DNA from: Ascoidea asiatica
Taxonomy: Eukaryota; Ascomycota; Saccharomycetes; Ascoideales; Ascoideaceae
Assembly (NCBI GenBank): GCA_001600695.1
Contig: BCKQ01000020.1
Location: 40,053 to 91,348, forward strand
DNA: 51,296 nucleotides
Direction: 5' to 3'
In this document: piece by piece, positions 9,972 through 22,252 of the stretch
Numbering within the stretch: position 1 is the first letter of the stretch
Layout: the number at the start of each line of letters is the position of its first letter
Made by a program: the position numbers and the translations under genes
The notes under the pieces: generated by a model
Told to the model about the DNA's origin: nothing
Database searches by the model: none
What the model saw: only the letters and a program-made list of their open reading frames with translations

Positions 9972-12900
9972 TTTTTTTTTTTTGTTTTTATTCAATTTAT
10001 AGCTTCCGGTTATATACTCCTGAATTCCCTCTTTTTCTTTTTACAATTTGTTAAATTATTTTGATATTTTATGAGTTTCAACAATTGAAATTTATATGAA
10101 TTGATCTATTTGACTCTTATATCTATTTTTATATTTTCTATGTTTTTTTGAATGAAATTGATTAACTATATTTGTAATAATAAATTTTAATATTTCTAAA
10201 TTATCTTTATTATATAACAAACCGTGATACAATTAAATTAATAAAAATGAGTGATAACAAGCCTCAAGATATAAGCAGTACGTATATTTCTCAACAAAAC
10301 TTCAGCTTTACTATCACTTTTAAACTTTTTATCCACTAAAGCTCTATGTTTCCCTGCCCGTTTGGTGTTAGGATCTAAATGTTTTTGCACAACAATTCGA
10401 GTTAGTCAAAACATGTACTACTGAGAAATATATTTCGGACTATGTGAAAACACTTCCAGAATTTTCGATCAAATTGACACCGAAGTGTGACACTATATGG
10501 TGACTGTATTCACAAGATCGAACGGGTCCTGCAGCTATAAGCGGCATGTATTGTAACTCCCGGTAAAACATTATTCCACGTGATCGGCCCGTGTAAAAAA
10601 TCCCCTGAGGTCCCGTAATATTTTCAACTATCTCCCCGAAAGCTTAGCGGCCTTAATGAAACTTGTTTTTCAGTTATTGAAACAAATTAAGTCTACAGGA
10701 ATACAATATTCTCCAACATATAGAAGCGTGTTACTATGATAACGCAATGCAAATTCTTCAATCGGCACGGACCGGCTACACAAAGTGTCTGAATCTAGTC
10801 AACTTCTCCTACCTTTAGAAGAAGGAGAGCTTTTACAAACACGTGTAAAGGACATTGCTCCTTGTCAGATGTGAGCTAAGGTTGTTAAATGCTTGTCCCA
10901 AAACTCTTGTTTACAAACGGGAATTTTTTACCGGGAGGCGTATCACGTGGAAATCTAAAATATTATTTTTGACAGAAAGTTACATTACTGCTTATCATTG
11001 TATGCTACTGGAATGGTACACTAAAAGTACGCGTAGACATTAATTTCGCCATACTGACTTAAACAATAATTATTTTTTATAAAAACATTGCCTTTTGGTT
11101 TTTCTCCGGAACTTCCCAAAGGGGAAAATCCAAAAAGGAAACACGGAAAACTACTCCATGAAAAAAATAACCCACAGTTACCCCCCATAGTAACCCGGTA
11201 ACAAATTGTTGGTAATTTTGTATTTAAAATGACCCAATATTTGTTAGCTCAATTTCACGAATTGCGCGTAAAAATAGTAGCAATTGGGCATAGGAAATTT
11301 AGAACTGTTGCTTACCAAATTCACAAATTTCGGGAGCACAAATCACGAATTTTGCAAACAAAATACATTAAATTTACATGCAAATTTTGTACAATCTACA
11401 CGTAAATTTACAAAACTTGAATTAAAAGTTTTGAACTTATGAAGACAAGTGATTTCCGAGCTTTGAGATCTTTCGCGACTTCGGAGCTCGAACTTATAAA
11501 CCAAACCACGTAAAGAAGCATTCAAAGGTAAACAGAAAACCCAGATAGCCAACGCAAAAGATACCAGTCTCTGGACATATGTGAGCTATCGTGTATTTAT
11601 GAAGGACGGTAACAGTTTTAGCCTTTTCTTATTGTCCACCATTCCTCTCAACATGCCAGTTTACGTAATATATTGGTCAGCTTCTTTAAAGGAAAACCCA
11701 TTGATCGCCATTTATCCAACGGCTTATTCGTGCAATTTGTAACTTTGATTACCTAACATCTTAAAGCTTGTTATGCAAAATGTCACGGGTTTAGGCGCAT
11801 GATTTGTCACATGCTTAAAGCGGTCTGATATCTTCCTATTTAACATAATGACAATAAATGTCGCTTCATAGAATCTAAAGATGTTAAGACAGTTTATTAC
11901 ATAGACTTACTGATTTGGGAACAGCCCAATCTGAGTGGTTGTGTTTGGTAGAAAAATTTTTAAAATAAATCTTTTGTAGAAATTTACGAATAAAAAAGGA
12001 AATTTAAAAAATGTAATTTAACTTTTATTTTCTATATACGATCATTTATAAATGTAAATGTACTCGCACTTACTGCTATAAAACGCTTTCTTAAACAAAG
12101 GTAAAACCAACAAATATCCACAAATATCTAGCATGCTTTATCTGGAAATGATCACCTCAAACTTGAACCCCAACCCATTGCTATTAACTACATTTTAATG
12201 AAAACCTATGTCACCATATAGTTTAACCATCCAACCCAACAGTGATAAAACCACACCTAAAGCAATGCTTGAAAATAAATTAAATGAAGTCAAAGCATTA
12301 TTTTGATTATCCATTTAATGGCACTAAAGCAAACAAAAAAAGGTCAATACCTATTCTTATAGTAAAACGAATGAATAAACAAAAAAAACTTACGATCTTT
12401 GAATTTGTTTTACCAATTTCCACACAGAACGTCGTACCATTACAGTTGTTAGTTTTTTAAGATCTTTTCCAGAATAAACACCTAATTGTTTTTCCTGATA
12501 ATTATTAAACAAAAGACTAGTAATATTATTTTCCAACTCTCTCATAAGCACCAATTTTTCACCAGCAATTTGAACACGCTACAACTCACATCTTAAAGCA
12601 AAATTGATTAAGTTCGGTAGATTTTTTTGTTATTAAATAATTGTAGTATATTTGAATCAGTCCATGGTAAAAGACTTACGGAGTATGTTTTTGCTATTTC
12701 ATTCATTGGCTTTTAGAAGCCCAAGATTTTATAATATAATTTAACTAAAAAATCCAAAAACCAGTTTAATAAATTAAGGGAAAACAACTATATTTATATT
12801 ATTTTTGTTCGTATCACAAAAATAAAATCTTAGGTGGCACTCTGTTAGAAATGAAAGTTTGCTTAATCGTCCCGGATAGGGACAGGGATTAACAAACCTT

Positions 12901-13316
12901 TCGAAAGATTTTACACGGATAATCGAGCGTTTTGTTGCACGTTAACGAACATTTTAATCTTTTATGAAAAATAAATGGTACGTTTATGAAGGGCACTCGC
13001 TAAGGTCTTTGATGAAGAGGTGAAAAAAATGGTTTCAGTTCTAAGACAGTAAAAAAGTCAAGAAAAAATACTTCCAAAGATCGTTCTTCATTTTGGATTT
13101 TGTTATTGATAGGCTGCTGCTAGAATAGTAATTTTGGTTACCTGCCGGTAAAATAGTTTTTTTAATAGAATAAGTTCAAAGCATCAAATCAGTTAAAAAC
13201 ATAACTCCAACAGTTTTTTGCTTATGTGGCTTCGGAAGAATGCTTCTTGTCAACCAAAGGTTTTGCATCTTCAAAGTTACTGCAATTTAATAGGGAAAAT
13301 TTAAGAAACCAAAGAG
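9972..13316. other. Mixed-composition gene-free DNA
   Basis: Roughly 10.4-12.0 kb is more G+C-rich than its surroundings and contains several CACGTG words (about 10577, 10832, 10944). A 31-codon ORF starts MSDNKPQDISSTYIS at 10249. The ORFs of 62 residues (10855, plus) and 69 residues (11343-11552, minus) share a loose LNA...LVYK pattern in opposite orientation, perhaps two ends of a decayed inverted repeat. I find no transposase motif. Confidence 0.4.
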
Positions 13317-13590
13317 TTATTTTAAGACGCTAGAAGAGCAATCAAATTTTTTTAATTCAAATAAAGAAACAAATGCTTCCAGAACCTCTTGCTGATTCAA
13401 CTTTCTCAGTAAATACCGAGAATTATACAGTCTCCTTTCCAAGTTGCATAAATTCTTTTTGCCCTCCATTAAATGTTTTAGAAGCCAATAATACTCCTTG
13501 TTTTGATCTTGATTAAACACTTTCTCTATTAAAGTCATCCATTGATAACCCTGCAGAAGTAAATGAATCAGATATTGACAACAGTTTATT
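13317..13590 (-). pseudogene. Small minus-strand coding-like fragment
   Basis: From about 13590 down to TTA 13317 the minus strand is open. Its composition is protein-like, with WLLKHLMEGKKNLCNLERR and LLRKLNQQEVLEAFVSLFEL, which would be helical. It overlaps the first residues of the plus-strand transposase relic, so both cannot be original at this exact place. It may be an adjacent older element. The family is unknown. Confidence 0.25.
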
Positions 13591-16530
13591 AGAATTTAAT
13601 GATGATACATCAAATTTTCATCGAGCATCTCAACCTCAATTTCATATTCCTTACGCGTCTTCAGATAATTCTTCATTCTCTATTCTTTGAAATGTTTCAG
13701 TAACAAATATAGAGAATGGGGATATAAACCCGAATTATGATCAAGAGGCGACTCAAAGATTACCAACACAAAACTTAAACACTGCTAATGAAAACTTGGA
13801 AAACGGAGTTCTGGTAAATGTTCCAGGAAATCTTGTCAATCATGTCTTGAAAGCATATCTGACCTATGTCCAAGAATTACCTTCTTCTACAAGGTTTGCT
13901 GACGCGAGGTCCGATATTCGTGATTCAACAAGATTGAATAGAAATCCTATTGATATTCTAGATCTTGACACTTCTAAAAGAAAAAAAAAAATTAAACTAC
14001 ACAATTATTTCTTCTTCAGTTGAGAAAATCTGTTACCAGGATGTATACAATGGAATTGGAACTTTCAAAAAAGCTTTCTAATATTGACCATTCTCCTTTC
14101 CTAAACGACGATACCGGACAATTAGATGATAATATTGGAGAATTAGATGACAATTATCGAGAAATGGATGACAATACTTTTGATGCTATAAGTTCTTTTT
14201 CTGGAAATACACTACCTAATACTGAAATCCAAATATATAATCAAACTACTTATGATATTTCCATAGACTCATATGAGTCAAACGCTTCAATCAATTCAGA
14301 TTCATATAGTATAGTTATTCAAGAACCTGATTCAGATTCGTGGGAAACAAATTCTTCCGAAGTAGATCCAGATGTATCAGATTTCGAATCGGTTCTAGAA
14401 ATCATTCCTGATATAGATAAAATTATTAACGATGCAGATGATGCAAGAAAACTAATTTTAGAGCTATTCCTGTTACCAAAATTCAAATGCAGCTACCGGT
14501 TACTCTTATATTTATTAAAAAAAGGTCATTCTTTAAAGGTTTATGATTTCGCAGGAACTTTCGTTTCTGAAAAGTTGGTTCAGAGAAGGAAAATTCATGA
14601 TTTGATAAAATCAGCTTTAAAATTAAGAGAGGATAAAGAATTAGCTGTTAATTTGTATAATTCATTTCAGGAAACTCAAGCTGAATATTACAACGTAAAA
14701 TTAAACTCTTTAAAAATTCCTCTATCATATTTCGATCCAAAAAACTATGAGCAGCTATTATTTAAAAGCGAGGATTTAAAAAATGATTGATGAACGAGAA
14801 CATAGATATAAACATAAATATTAATAGTTTGAAGGAAGCAAGATTAATATATGGGCTGAATGTGGATACTCTCTACAGAAAAACCTTTGAATCCTTTAAC
14901 ACGTTCTATGATGCTAGAATGTTCATTGAATATTTTCTAAAAGATGCATTCTTTCAAAAGAAAGAGACAGACCTATTTCTTTTTAAATCCATTCAAAGCT
15001 ATAATGTCAATGGGAGAAGTATGGTGAATTATCTGGGACTTCCAACATGGTAAAACCTTACTTTAAAGATAATCTGAAAAGTATTAGGAATTTGTTTTCT
15101 CCTTGATCGTTCATTGGAAATCCAGAATTCGATCAGGTAACCAACATGTTATTTGACTAATTGAGAAAGACAGTTGGTGGGTTGAATCAGTTTTCTGTAA
15201 ACATGACACTTCCTTATTTATTCATGGGATAGCTATCCATATAATAGGAGATCTCCCGGCACAAGCCAAGATGGGTAATTGCCCTTCAACAGGTACCAAT
15301 CATCCACGTGCTTTCTGTAATGTAAAGAAAATACGTTTTGAAAGCAATAAATTAACATACTTATATCTATTCAAAGAAATAGCTAGAACTAATGAAGATT
15401 TTGAAGATTCTTCTATTGAACGAAAATTAAATTATATTTCTTTCCCGTCTCCTCTTAGCATAGAGCCCGCGCACTTAACTCTCGAGAACTTTTTTTCCCG
15501 TTATATCAAGTTACTTCTAACGAAAGGAGGAAAGTACAATATCAAAGAAAGTGCTGATATGAATAGGTTTTAAAGATGTCTCAATTAACTATGATAAAAG
15601 GTTCAATGAGTCAAGATATACATTAATTAATCCAGTAAACAATTTAAAATATATGGCTGCAGAGGAAAAATACCAGCAACTTTGTTTTTTTTGCTTTTGT
15701 TTATCATTTCTGAGCAAACTGATAAATTAGATTTACACCAATCGTCTGTTTCCGGCACTATCATTTTAATACAGTTGCTAACCATTATCTTGGTCCATCT
15801 CAGAAATTCCTTGGTTCCAAGATCTCTTAAGGATTTGGTTAAAAGTATAAAAAGTACTGCCGTGAACTTATTCAATTCGGGGATTGCTAATCACAAAATG
15901 CTTCTACAAACGCGAATGCACTTTCCTTCTCACACCCAACAAGATAGTGAGTATAAATGTCTACCTTCAAGGAACTCTAACTTCCAGTTCGAGAGAATTA
16001 GGGAGTTGTGGAACAAATTCTGGGTACCTAGTAAAGAACTATTCGAAATATGAAATACAAAATTTATGCTGTATGTTTGTTTTGATCTTACATCAAACAT
16101 TTTACTATTCAAGGTAATTCTGTCTTATTCTTATGGGAAACTCTTTGATTCCAGTCTTAACCCTGCTTTATTTAAAATTTTAAAGCTAATGGTTTACGCT
16201 ATAACTGATTCCAGAGCCACCAAAATATTATTTTTCAAGGGGGCATATCTCAAAAAGTCTGCCAAGGAAATAAAAATTTCTTTAAAAAAAAATACTGGTG
16301 GAATCCCTGTTTATATATCAAAAACAAAAAGATGTGGATTAATTCAGTTTTACTAGGAATTTGATCTGAGTCACTATGCTTTCATACAGGATATGACAAT
16401 TAATAAAGATATTTTCGAGAAGACTTTCAATTTGGTAACAATTTTTTCCAAATGGTCAACTACCAGAAATGAACTAATCAATTTAGATGATATTGGACAA
16501 GTTTTTCGAGCTTTGACTCATGATGTTTAA
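13548..16530 (+). pseudogene. Tnp2-domain (CACTA/EnSpm-like) transposase relic
   Basis: The plus strand holds collinear pieces of one transposase. 13548-14010 is an acidic, disordered N-terminus. 14020-14790 starts MYTMELELSKKL and has a conserved-looking block, KFKCSYRLLLYLLKKGHSL. 14787-15053 ends NGRSMVNYLGLPTW. 15200-15573 carries the best diagnostic block: HGIAIHIIGDLPAQAKMGN followed by GTNHPRAFCNVKK. That matches the family pattern in which GD(I/L)PA is followed by a HN..PCR.C motif. Further weaker pieces reach 16530. At least four frame changes and stops (for example near 13690, 14015, 15050, 16355) show it is dead. The first Cys expected in the zinc-like motif appears changed. I infer a cut-and-paste DNA transposon. 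No CACTA termini were found with confidence. Confidence 0.65.
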
Positions 16531-17146
16531 CGATATATTCTGAATAGCCATTCCGTAAGAAGTTTTTTAAGTTAATTCTTAGATAGATAACAGACAATAA
16601 GAACTTAACATAAAAAATCTTATTTCTGAGCAAAAACTAGAAAGATGTTAATATCAGTAACAATAAAAATTAACATTTAAAGTATTTATCGATCAAAAAA
16701 TGAAAATAAAACTTTAAGCATACATTGTATAGATAGTAAATTAAAAAGAAAATTAATAAATCCTTTATCAATTTTAACATAATAATCTTTTCAAGAATTA
16801 ACTATCAGAGCAGGACTTGAGAAGATTAGTATGGAGAAATTCCGCTAAGAATGGTATTTATTTCTCAGTGTTCATTAACTATCGTATTTCCAAACTAAAA
16901 AGATTAACACGGGAAACGGAACCAAAATGCCGTTACAGTCAAATTGCCATAGTAATCTTCTGAGCTTTACACTATGTGAAAATTGATCGAAAAGATTAGT
17001 ATGACAATACTTCATTTTGAACTGTGATAACTTCCCAGACTCAAGATTAGTATGAAGTCGAAAGATTTTTTAAACTTTAAAAGATTATTATGGAAACAAT
17101 TAAGAGCTTCTGTTTAAAGAGTTATATATCATGGACTAGTGTTATA
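16531..17146 (+). repeat. Array of AAGATTAGTATG motifs, probable subterminal transposon region
   Basis: AAGATTAGTATG occurs exactly at 16822-16833, 16992-17003 and 17043-17054, with a one-base variant at 17081-17092 and a related word near 16897. All are in the same orientation. CACTA-type elements typically carry repeated transposase-binding motifs near their ends, so this array just downstream of the Tnp2 relic may be its right subterminal region. CTAGTG at 17136-17141 could be an element end (CACTA read inward), but no partner end was identified. Confidence 0.5.
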
Positions 17147-18162
17147 CAGTCAAAGTCAAAAAATTTGCATGCGTTTCTATTTTAGAAGCGGATTTCCAAT
17201 TTTTTGAACTTTTTTTTCTAAAAAAAAAAGTAAATAGAATTACAAATATATACTGAAAATTGGTAAAAAATATGCAAAACTGTAGCTAAGAAACTGTAGA
17301 ATAGTAATTGTAAAAAAAATATAAAAATCAAATTAAAATAGCTCTAAAAATTGCAAATTAGAAAACAGGACTTATTTCTGTCGCAAAAAAAAGTCCCTTT
17401 TGCAATGTTTTAAAGAAAAATCATCCGGAAGCAGTTTGTAGTAATTTTTTAATTATGCACGGTTCAGAGGTGTTTAGGGAGTATTTCTTCTAAATTTCAG
17501 CAAATTCCGAAAAGTCTTTAGGTTTTACTATCATTAAGAGTAAGACCGTATCGAAAACATTCCGAAAAATATGTCGATTACTTTTTTTATTTTATGGAAC
17601 AATAGTAGAATTAGCTTTTAAATACCAGAAAAAAAGACTTTTTGACATCTCCAATCATCGGAGATGTCTAAAATATTAAATTCTAGTTTTTATCCGTATC
17701 GAAAACAAAGGAAGACGAGAGAAAAAAAATTCCCAAGCATTCTAGGAATGTAATCCCAGTTGGAAGGATATATGATACCATATTCGAACGAGTTTTTTTT
17801 TGGAAATCCTGAAAATTAGGGAGAATATTTTCCTTTAAAATGGGATCATATCCAACAAAAAAGATTCCCAAAAACTGTTTCCCGATCATTTTTCCTTGAA
17901 ACATTAAAAAAGGGACTTTTTTTTTGCAACAAAAATAAGTCCTCTTTCCTAATTTGGAATTCTTAGATCTATTTTAATCTTTTTTTCATATTTTTTTTAC
18001 AATTGCAATTCTACAGTTTCTTAGCTACAGTTTTGCATATTTTTTATCAATTTTCAGTATGTATTTGTAATTGTATTTAGATTTTGTTTTAAAAAAAAAG
18101 TTCAAACAATTTCATATCCGCTTCTAAAATAGTAACGTATGCAAATTTTTTGACTTTGACTG
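17147..18162. mobile_element. Palindromic MITE or foldback element, Tc1/mariner-like ends
   Basis: The element starts CAGTCAAAGTCAAAAAATTT and ends with the reverse complement. The outer 47 bases differ at only two sites, and the inverted repeats remain clearly alignable for about 285 bp on each side (17147-17433 and 17879-18162). It is bordered by TA at 17145-17146 and 18163-18164, the target duplication of the Tc1/mariner/pogo superfamily. Inside, the arms remain alignable with more divergence to the middle, where GACATCTCC (17644-17652) and GGAGATGTC (17660-17668) form a perfect hairpin within two bases of the midpoint. No transposase is encoded; the 73-residue minus ORF at 17683-17904 is unrecognised. 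It appears to have inserted in or next to the motif array of the Tnp2 element. Confidence 0.85.
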
Positions 18163-18454
18163 TATAATATTAATATAGTAATCATAAATAATTCAAAATA
18201 ACTTCAAAAATTGAGAAATTATGAAGAATTTCCAGATAATTAACATAATGTTCACTAAAATTAGTATAATAATCATAAAACATCCAAATCATTCAAATTA
18301 ACTTCATACTTTGAATTTCAAAAAAATTAAAAATAGAGGTAGTTTCCTTTTTTTTTAGTCTAGATCACCGGAAAATCAAAAACTGTCAAAATTTCATTTT
18401 TTTTGTCAAGTTACCCAGGATTTAATAAAAAAGGAAATTATAAAACAACACAAA
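18163..18454. other. AT-rich spacer with a two-copy direct repeat
   Basis: Two loosely similar copies of a unit containing TAATCATAAA...ATTCAAA.TAACTTCA occur at about 18176-18220 and 18262-18325. The word AAATTAGTATAA near 18258 resembles the AAGATTAGTATG motif left of the palindromic element, consistent with that element splitting one array. Confidence 0.4.
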
Positions 18455-19729
18455 ATGACATTAGCAAAAAAACAAATACGAATTTGTTCAGCATTGCTAA
18501 ATTCTGCTGACCTATCAAAGGAAGAGAAACCAGATCCACAATTTGACCTGATTCCAGTAAATGATTCAGACAATCCAAATCTCAAAATTATCCTAAATGC
18601 AACAGAAATTGGTCCTCACGGTGTAACCAGTAATTTAAAAGATCATTTATAAAATCAAGAGAGTAAGAAAGATAAAAGAGATTATGAAATTCAAGAAGTT
18701 ATAGAAGTTGAAACAAATAAACATGAAACAGATAGTAAAATAGATGACGTATTTGCATATGGGGAAGAAAAAGATACACATGTTACAGAAGAAGGTTCAG
18801 ATGAAGAAGGTTCAGATGAAGAAGATGCTGATGATAGAGATGATAATACTCTAAGTTATAATCCAGAATCTGAGTCTAGTGATGGAGATTTTCTGAAAGA
18901 AGATGACGGATGGTTTAGAGACAATGAATAGGGAAAGGATGATTCAAAGTTGGATAACGAGCCTGAAGATAAAGATTATACCAAGGCTGAATTGTTTCAA
19001 ATCGGGCATTATTGCTTCAAAAGATTTAAATTTGTTGATAATAGAAGGTTTTATTTAGTTAATTGGTGGGACAGGAAGGGAAGATTTTTTTACCCGTTGG
19101 CAAATCCCCCTAAAAATTACAAATTTGTTAGAAATGGTAGATTTTCTCACTATCTATTCAAAATATATGTTAGAGAAATTTTAGCGTTTGACAGAAAAGA
19201 ATTAGACGGGAAAAAGATTGACCATGAAGAAATTTTAAGTAAACAGCAAAAACATAAAATTATAGCAGATATGAATCCACAAGATTGGAAATGTTTTTTA
19301 AAGAATGAAGAAATTAGAAGCAAATTTGATCAAATGTTAAGCCCAAAAAAGGAATTCATGGAAATAAAAATCAAGGAAGAATTAAAAAACAAATCACATA
19401 TATTTAAAAACAAAAAAACATTGAATTTAATTGAAGATAATGAGGATAAAATAAGATTTCTAAATAAAGATGAATTTGAAAATATTACAGAGAAGATATT
19501 CATTCCTAATTATTTGGATTCGTATGATAACACATCTTATTCCAAACACTATAATAACCTAAGCTATAATGGCATCACGGATTATTACCGTGTTAAAAAT
19601 TGGGAAGAAAGCAAACAATTTGATGTACAAAATAAATCAAATACTCCTGAAGAAGAAGAACAAGATGAATGATTCTAAATCTGAATCTGAATATGAAGGT
19701 GATGATGATTATGAAAATATAAAATATCT

Positions 19730-19915
19730 CAATTATAACAATGAAAATCAAGATTATAACAATCACAATCAGGATTATAACAATGACAATAAGGATTATA
19801 ACAATGAAAAGCTTCATTATAATAATGAGAGTAAAAGATATTACAATTACGATAATGAAAATCAAGCCTATGATAATGACAATAAAAAATATTACAATTA
19901 TGATAATCAAAATTG
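19730..19915 (+). repeat. Imperfect coding minisatellite
   Basis: Imperfect units of about 24 bases (GATTATAACAATGACAATAA and variants) encode repeats of the type DYNNxNQ, then a longer YYNYDNxN variant. The minus-strand ORF over the same region is only its Ile/Val-rich mirror image. Confidence 0.8.
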
Positions 19916-22185
19916 ACTTTATAACAATAATAACGTTCAAAATCTAGATTTTATTTTCTTTATGATAAATCAAACCTGAAAGGGAATTTTTATCAACTCA
20001 GCTCCCAAAAATAATTTGAAGTAAGCTGAGATCCTTCAATTCAAATACAAACAGAAATTGTTGCAATTTAGGCAACCAAAAATATCCATAATTTAGATCA
20101 AAATAAAAATCCTAAAACTTTCCAAGACTTATCAAATTCTTTTCGTGAAACTCTTGAAACTAAGATGATTTAATATCAAAACAATCCTGCGCTTACAAAG
20201 GACCAGTGAAACTGAATCTAAATGTTGAAGAACCACAAGAAATATCAAAATCTTTAAAATCCATGATGTTAAAAACGAAAAAAAACAGCCTTCTTTTTCT
20301 GTCAGGTAGTGATTTAGACACGTATGAAAACAAGGATTCAAGATCTATTTTGAAAAAGTACAAACAAGCTCATGCCGAAAGCGATGAAGTTAATCATTTC
20401 TTCTACCCTAATATATTCTGCGACTATATGAAAAATCACTATTTTAGTTTGTTATATGGAATTATCAAAGAATTCAAAGAAAATTTTGTTACAGATTTGA
20501 ATAACCCAGGCAAGTCATTTGCGACATAATTCTTTGTTCGTCTATTTCTATGAAAGAACTGGTTATAATAAATTGGTAAGTTTATTTAGTCTAGATGGAT
20601 TCAATTGTGTTGCATATAAAATGGGTAAACTATTAATATACAATACCAATGAGTTATTACTTAGTACAGTATTTTTTTATTGTTGAGTATTACAAATTAG
20701 GAATTGAAATATTAGAGGTTGGAAATATGAATTTTCTTGATTATGACTTATTAAAAAATCCTCCTTCTCAAAACTATACCTACCTTGCTGAAATATTGAT
20801 AACAATGATGGATCGAAATGTTGGTCATTTGAAAAAGAATTTTAATTAACAGAATTATATCGTAGAAAAATCCAATGCTTCAATAAATCATATTCACGAC
20901 AAAAATACAGAAGATATGGATGCAAATAAAATTTTGAATAGTGTTGCATTTATTGCAAATGAATTCATTAATACAGCGGATTATGAATCAACTACAGAAA
21001 ACTTCCCAATAAGTAACGACGAATATATTAATTTCATCAAAGGGAATAAAAGGAAAATCACCTCAAAATTTAATCAAAATTTCTAATTAGAAGAAGATGG
21101 CTTTATAGATCATCACAAGGAAGGTAAAAAAAAAATAGTACTCCCACCATAAGAGGTTATTTGTAAGTTGGTAAAAGAAATTCATATCCAATTGGAAGAA
21201 AAATTTCCTTTACCAATTATTAAAAAAAATATTTGCTAAAGGAACCTTTTCTTATTTCTGCAAAATATTATAAAATTACTGCAGGGTTGTTCACTACAAT
21301 GATGACAATTTCAAACAAACCATAGATAAGGGATAGAATTTTTGAACAATATCAGGAATCAATTGCAAAATACCTTTCACTATTACAAAAATTACCAGAT
21401 CTCAAATCCAATCGAAAGAATTCAGCTATATCCAAAAAAGAATATCCTTCATTCGAATTATATAATTTTTCTGAAGGGAAAACTAAACCATTCTTATCAA
21501 ATGGTGTTACCAGTTTCTATTCATATAGAAATTACAATTTGAAAGATGGTATCTTGATATTAGATGATATTGAAAAAAACAAATTCATAACAAGGATGTA
21601 ATTCACAATACTGACCTTGAAAATAACCAAGGTTGTATTCCAACATGAAATATTTTGAAAAACGGCTTGTATAAAGTTTCAAAAGCAATCTCTGCAGGTG
21701 CAGATCCAATGCTAAAAGTTAATTTGAATGACAAAAAGAAAATATTAAGAGAACTAATTCAGCCAGAATTCTAGAAACTTCAACTTCAGATTGACTATAA
21801 TTCATCCAATGTAACAAATAAAGTACAGCTGAAAAACTTTAAAACTTCTTTACTAAATATCCAGAAGAAATCAATTGAACATGAAGAAGTAATTCATGTT
21901 GAAGCATATTTGGGTGAGGCTGACAGATTGGAGTCTGAAAGGAAATTAAGAATAGCAAACGAACAACAATGGATAGTTTTGATGGAAGCTAAGAAAAAGA
22001 TTTAGGCCAAACCAAAAAAAAGAATTTTTTGAAAGACAAAGTAAAAGTATCCCACATCCGAGCAAAAGAAGAAAACCCCAACTTTCAAAGAATTAGGAAG
22101 TCAAACAAAATTATCAAGAAGCTTCAACAGTTTCAAAAAGAAGAAGCAACACAAAACCTGTTTAAGAAGAAAAGGAAGATCCCGA

Positions 22186-22205
22186 AGAAGAAGAAGAAGA
22201 AGAAG

Positions 22206-22237
<32 letters not shown>

Positions 22238-22252
22238 GAAGAAGAAGAAGAT
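22186..22252 (+). repeat. GAA microsatellite
   Basis: About 20 near-uninterrupted AAG/GAA triplets (with one TAG interruption near 22236). In one frame it encodes poly-Lys, in the next poly-Glu. The surrounding sequence switches from a Lys-rich to a Glu-rich reading here, so length change in this repeat is a likely cause of one of the relic's frame changes. Confidence 0.85.

Noticed and set aside
17683-17904. Transposase fragment in the palindromic element
   Set aside because: The 73-residue minus frame shows no DDE/D or helix-turn-helix motif and lies across one palindrome arm.
19593-19940. 115-residue minus ORF rich in Ile and Val
   Set aside because: It is the mirror of the DYNN coding minisatellite on the plus strand.
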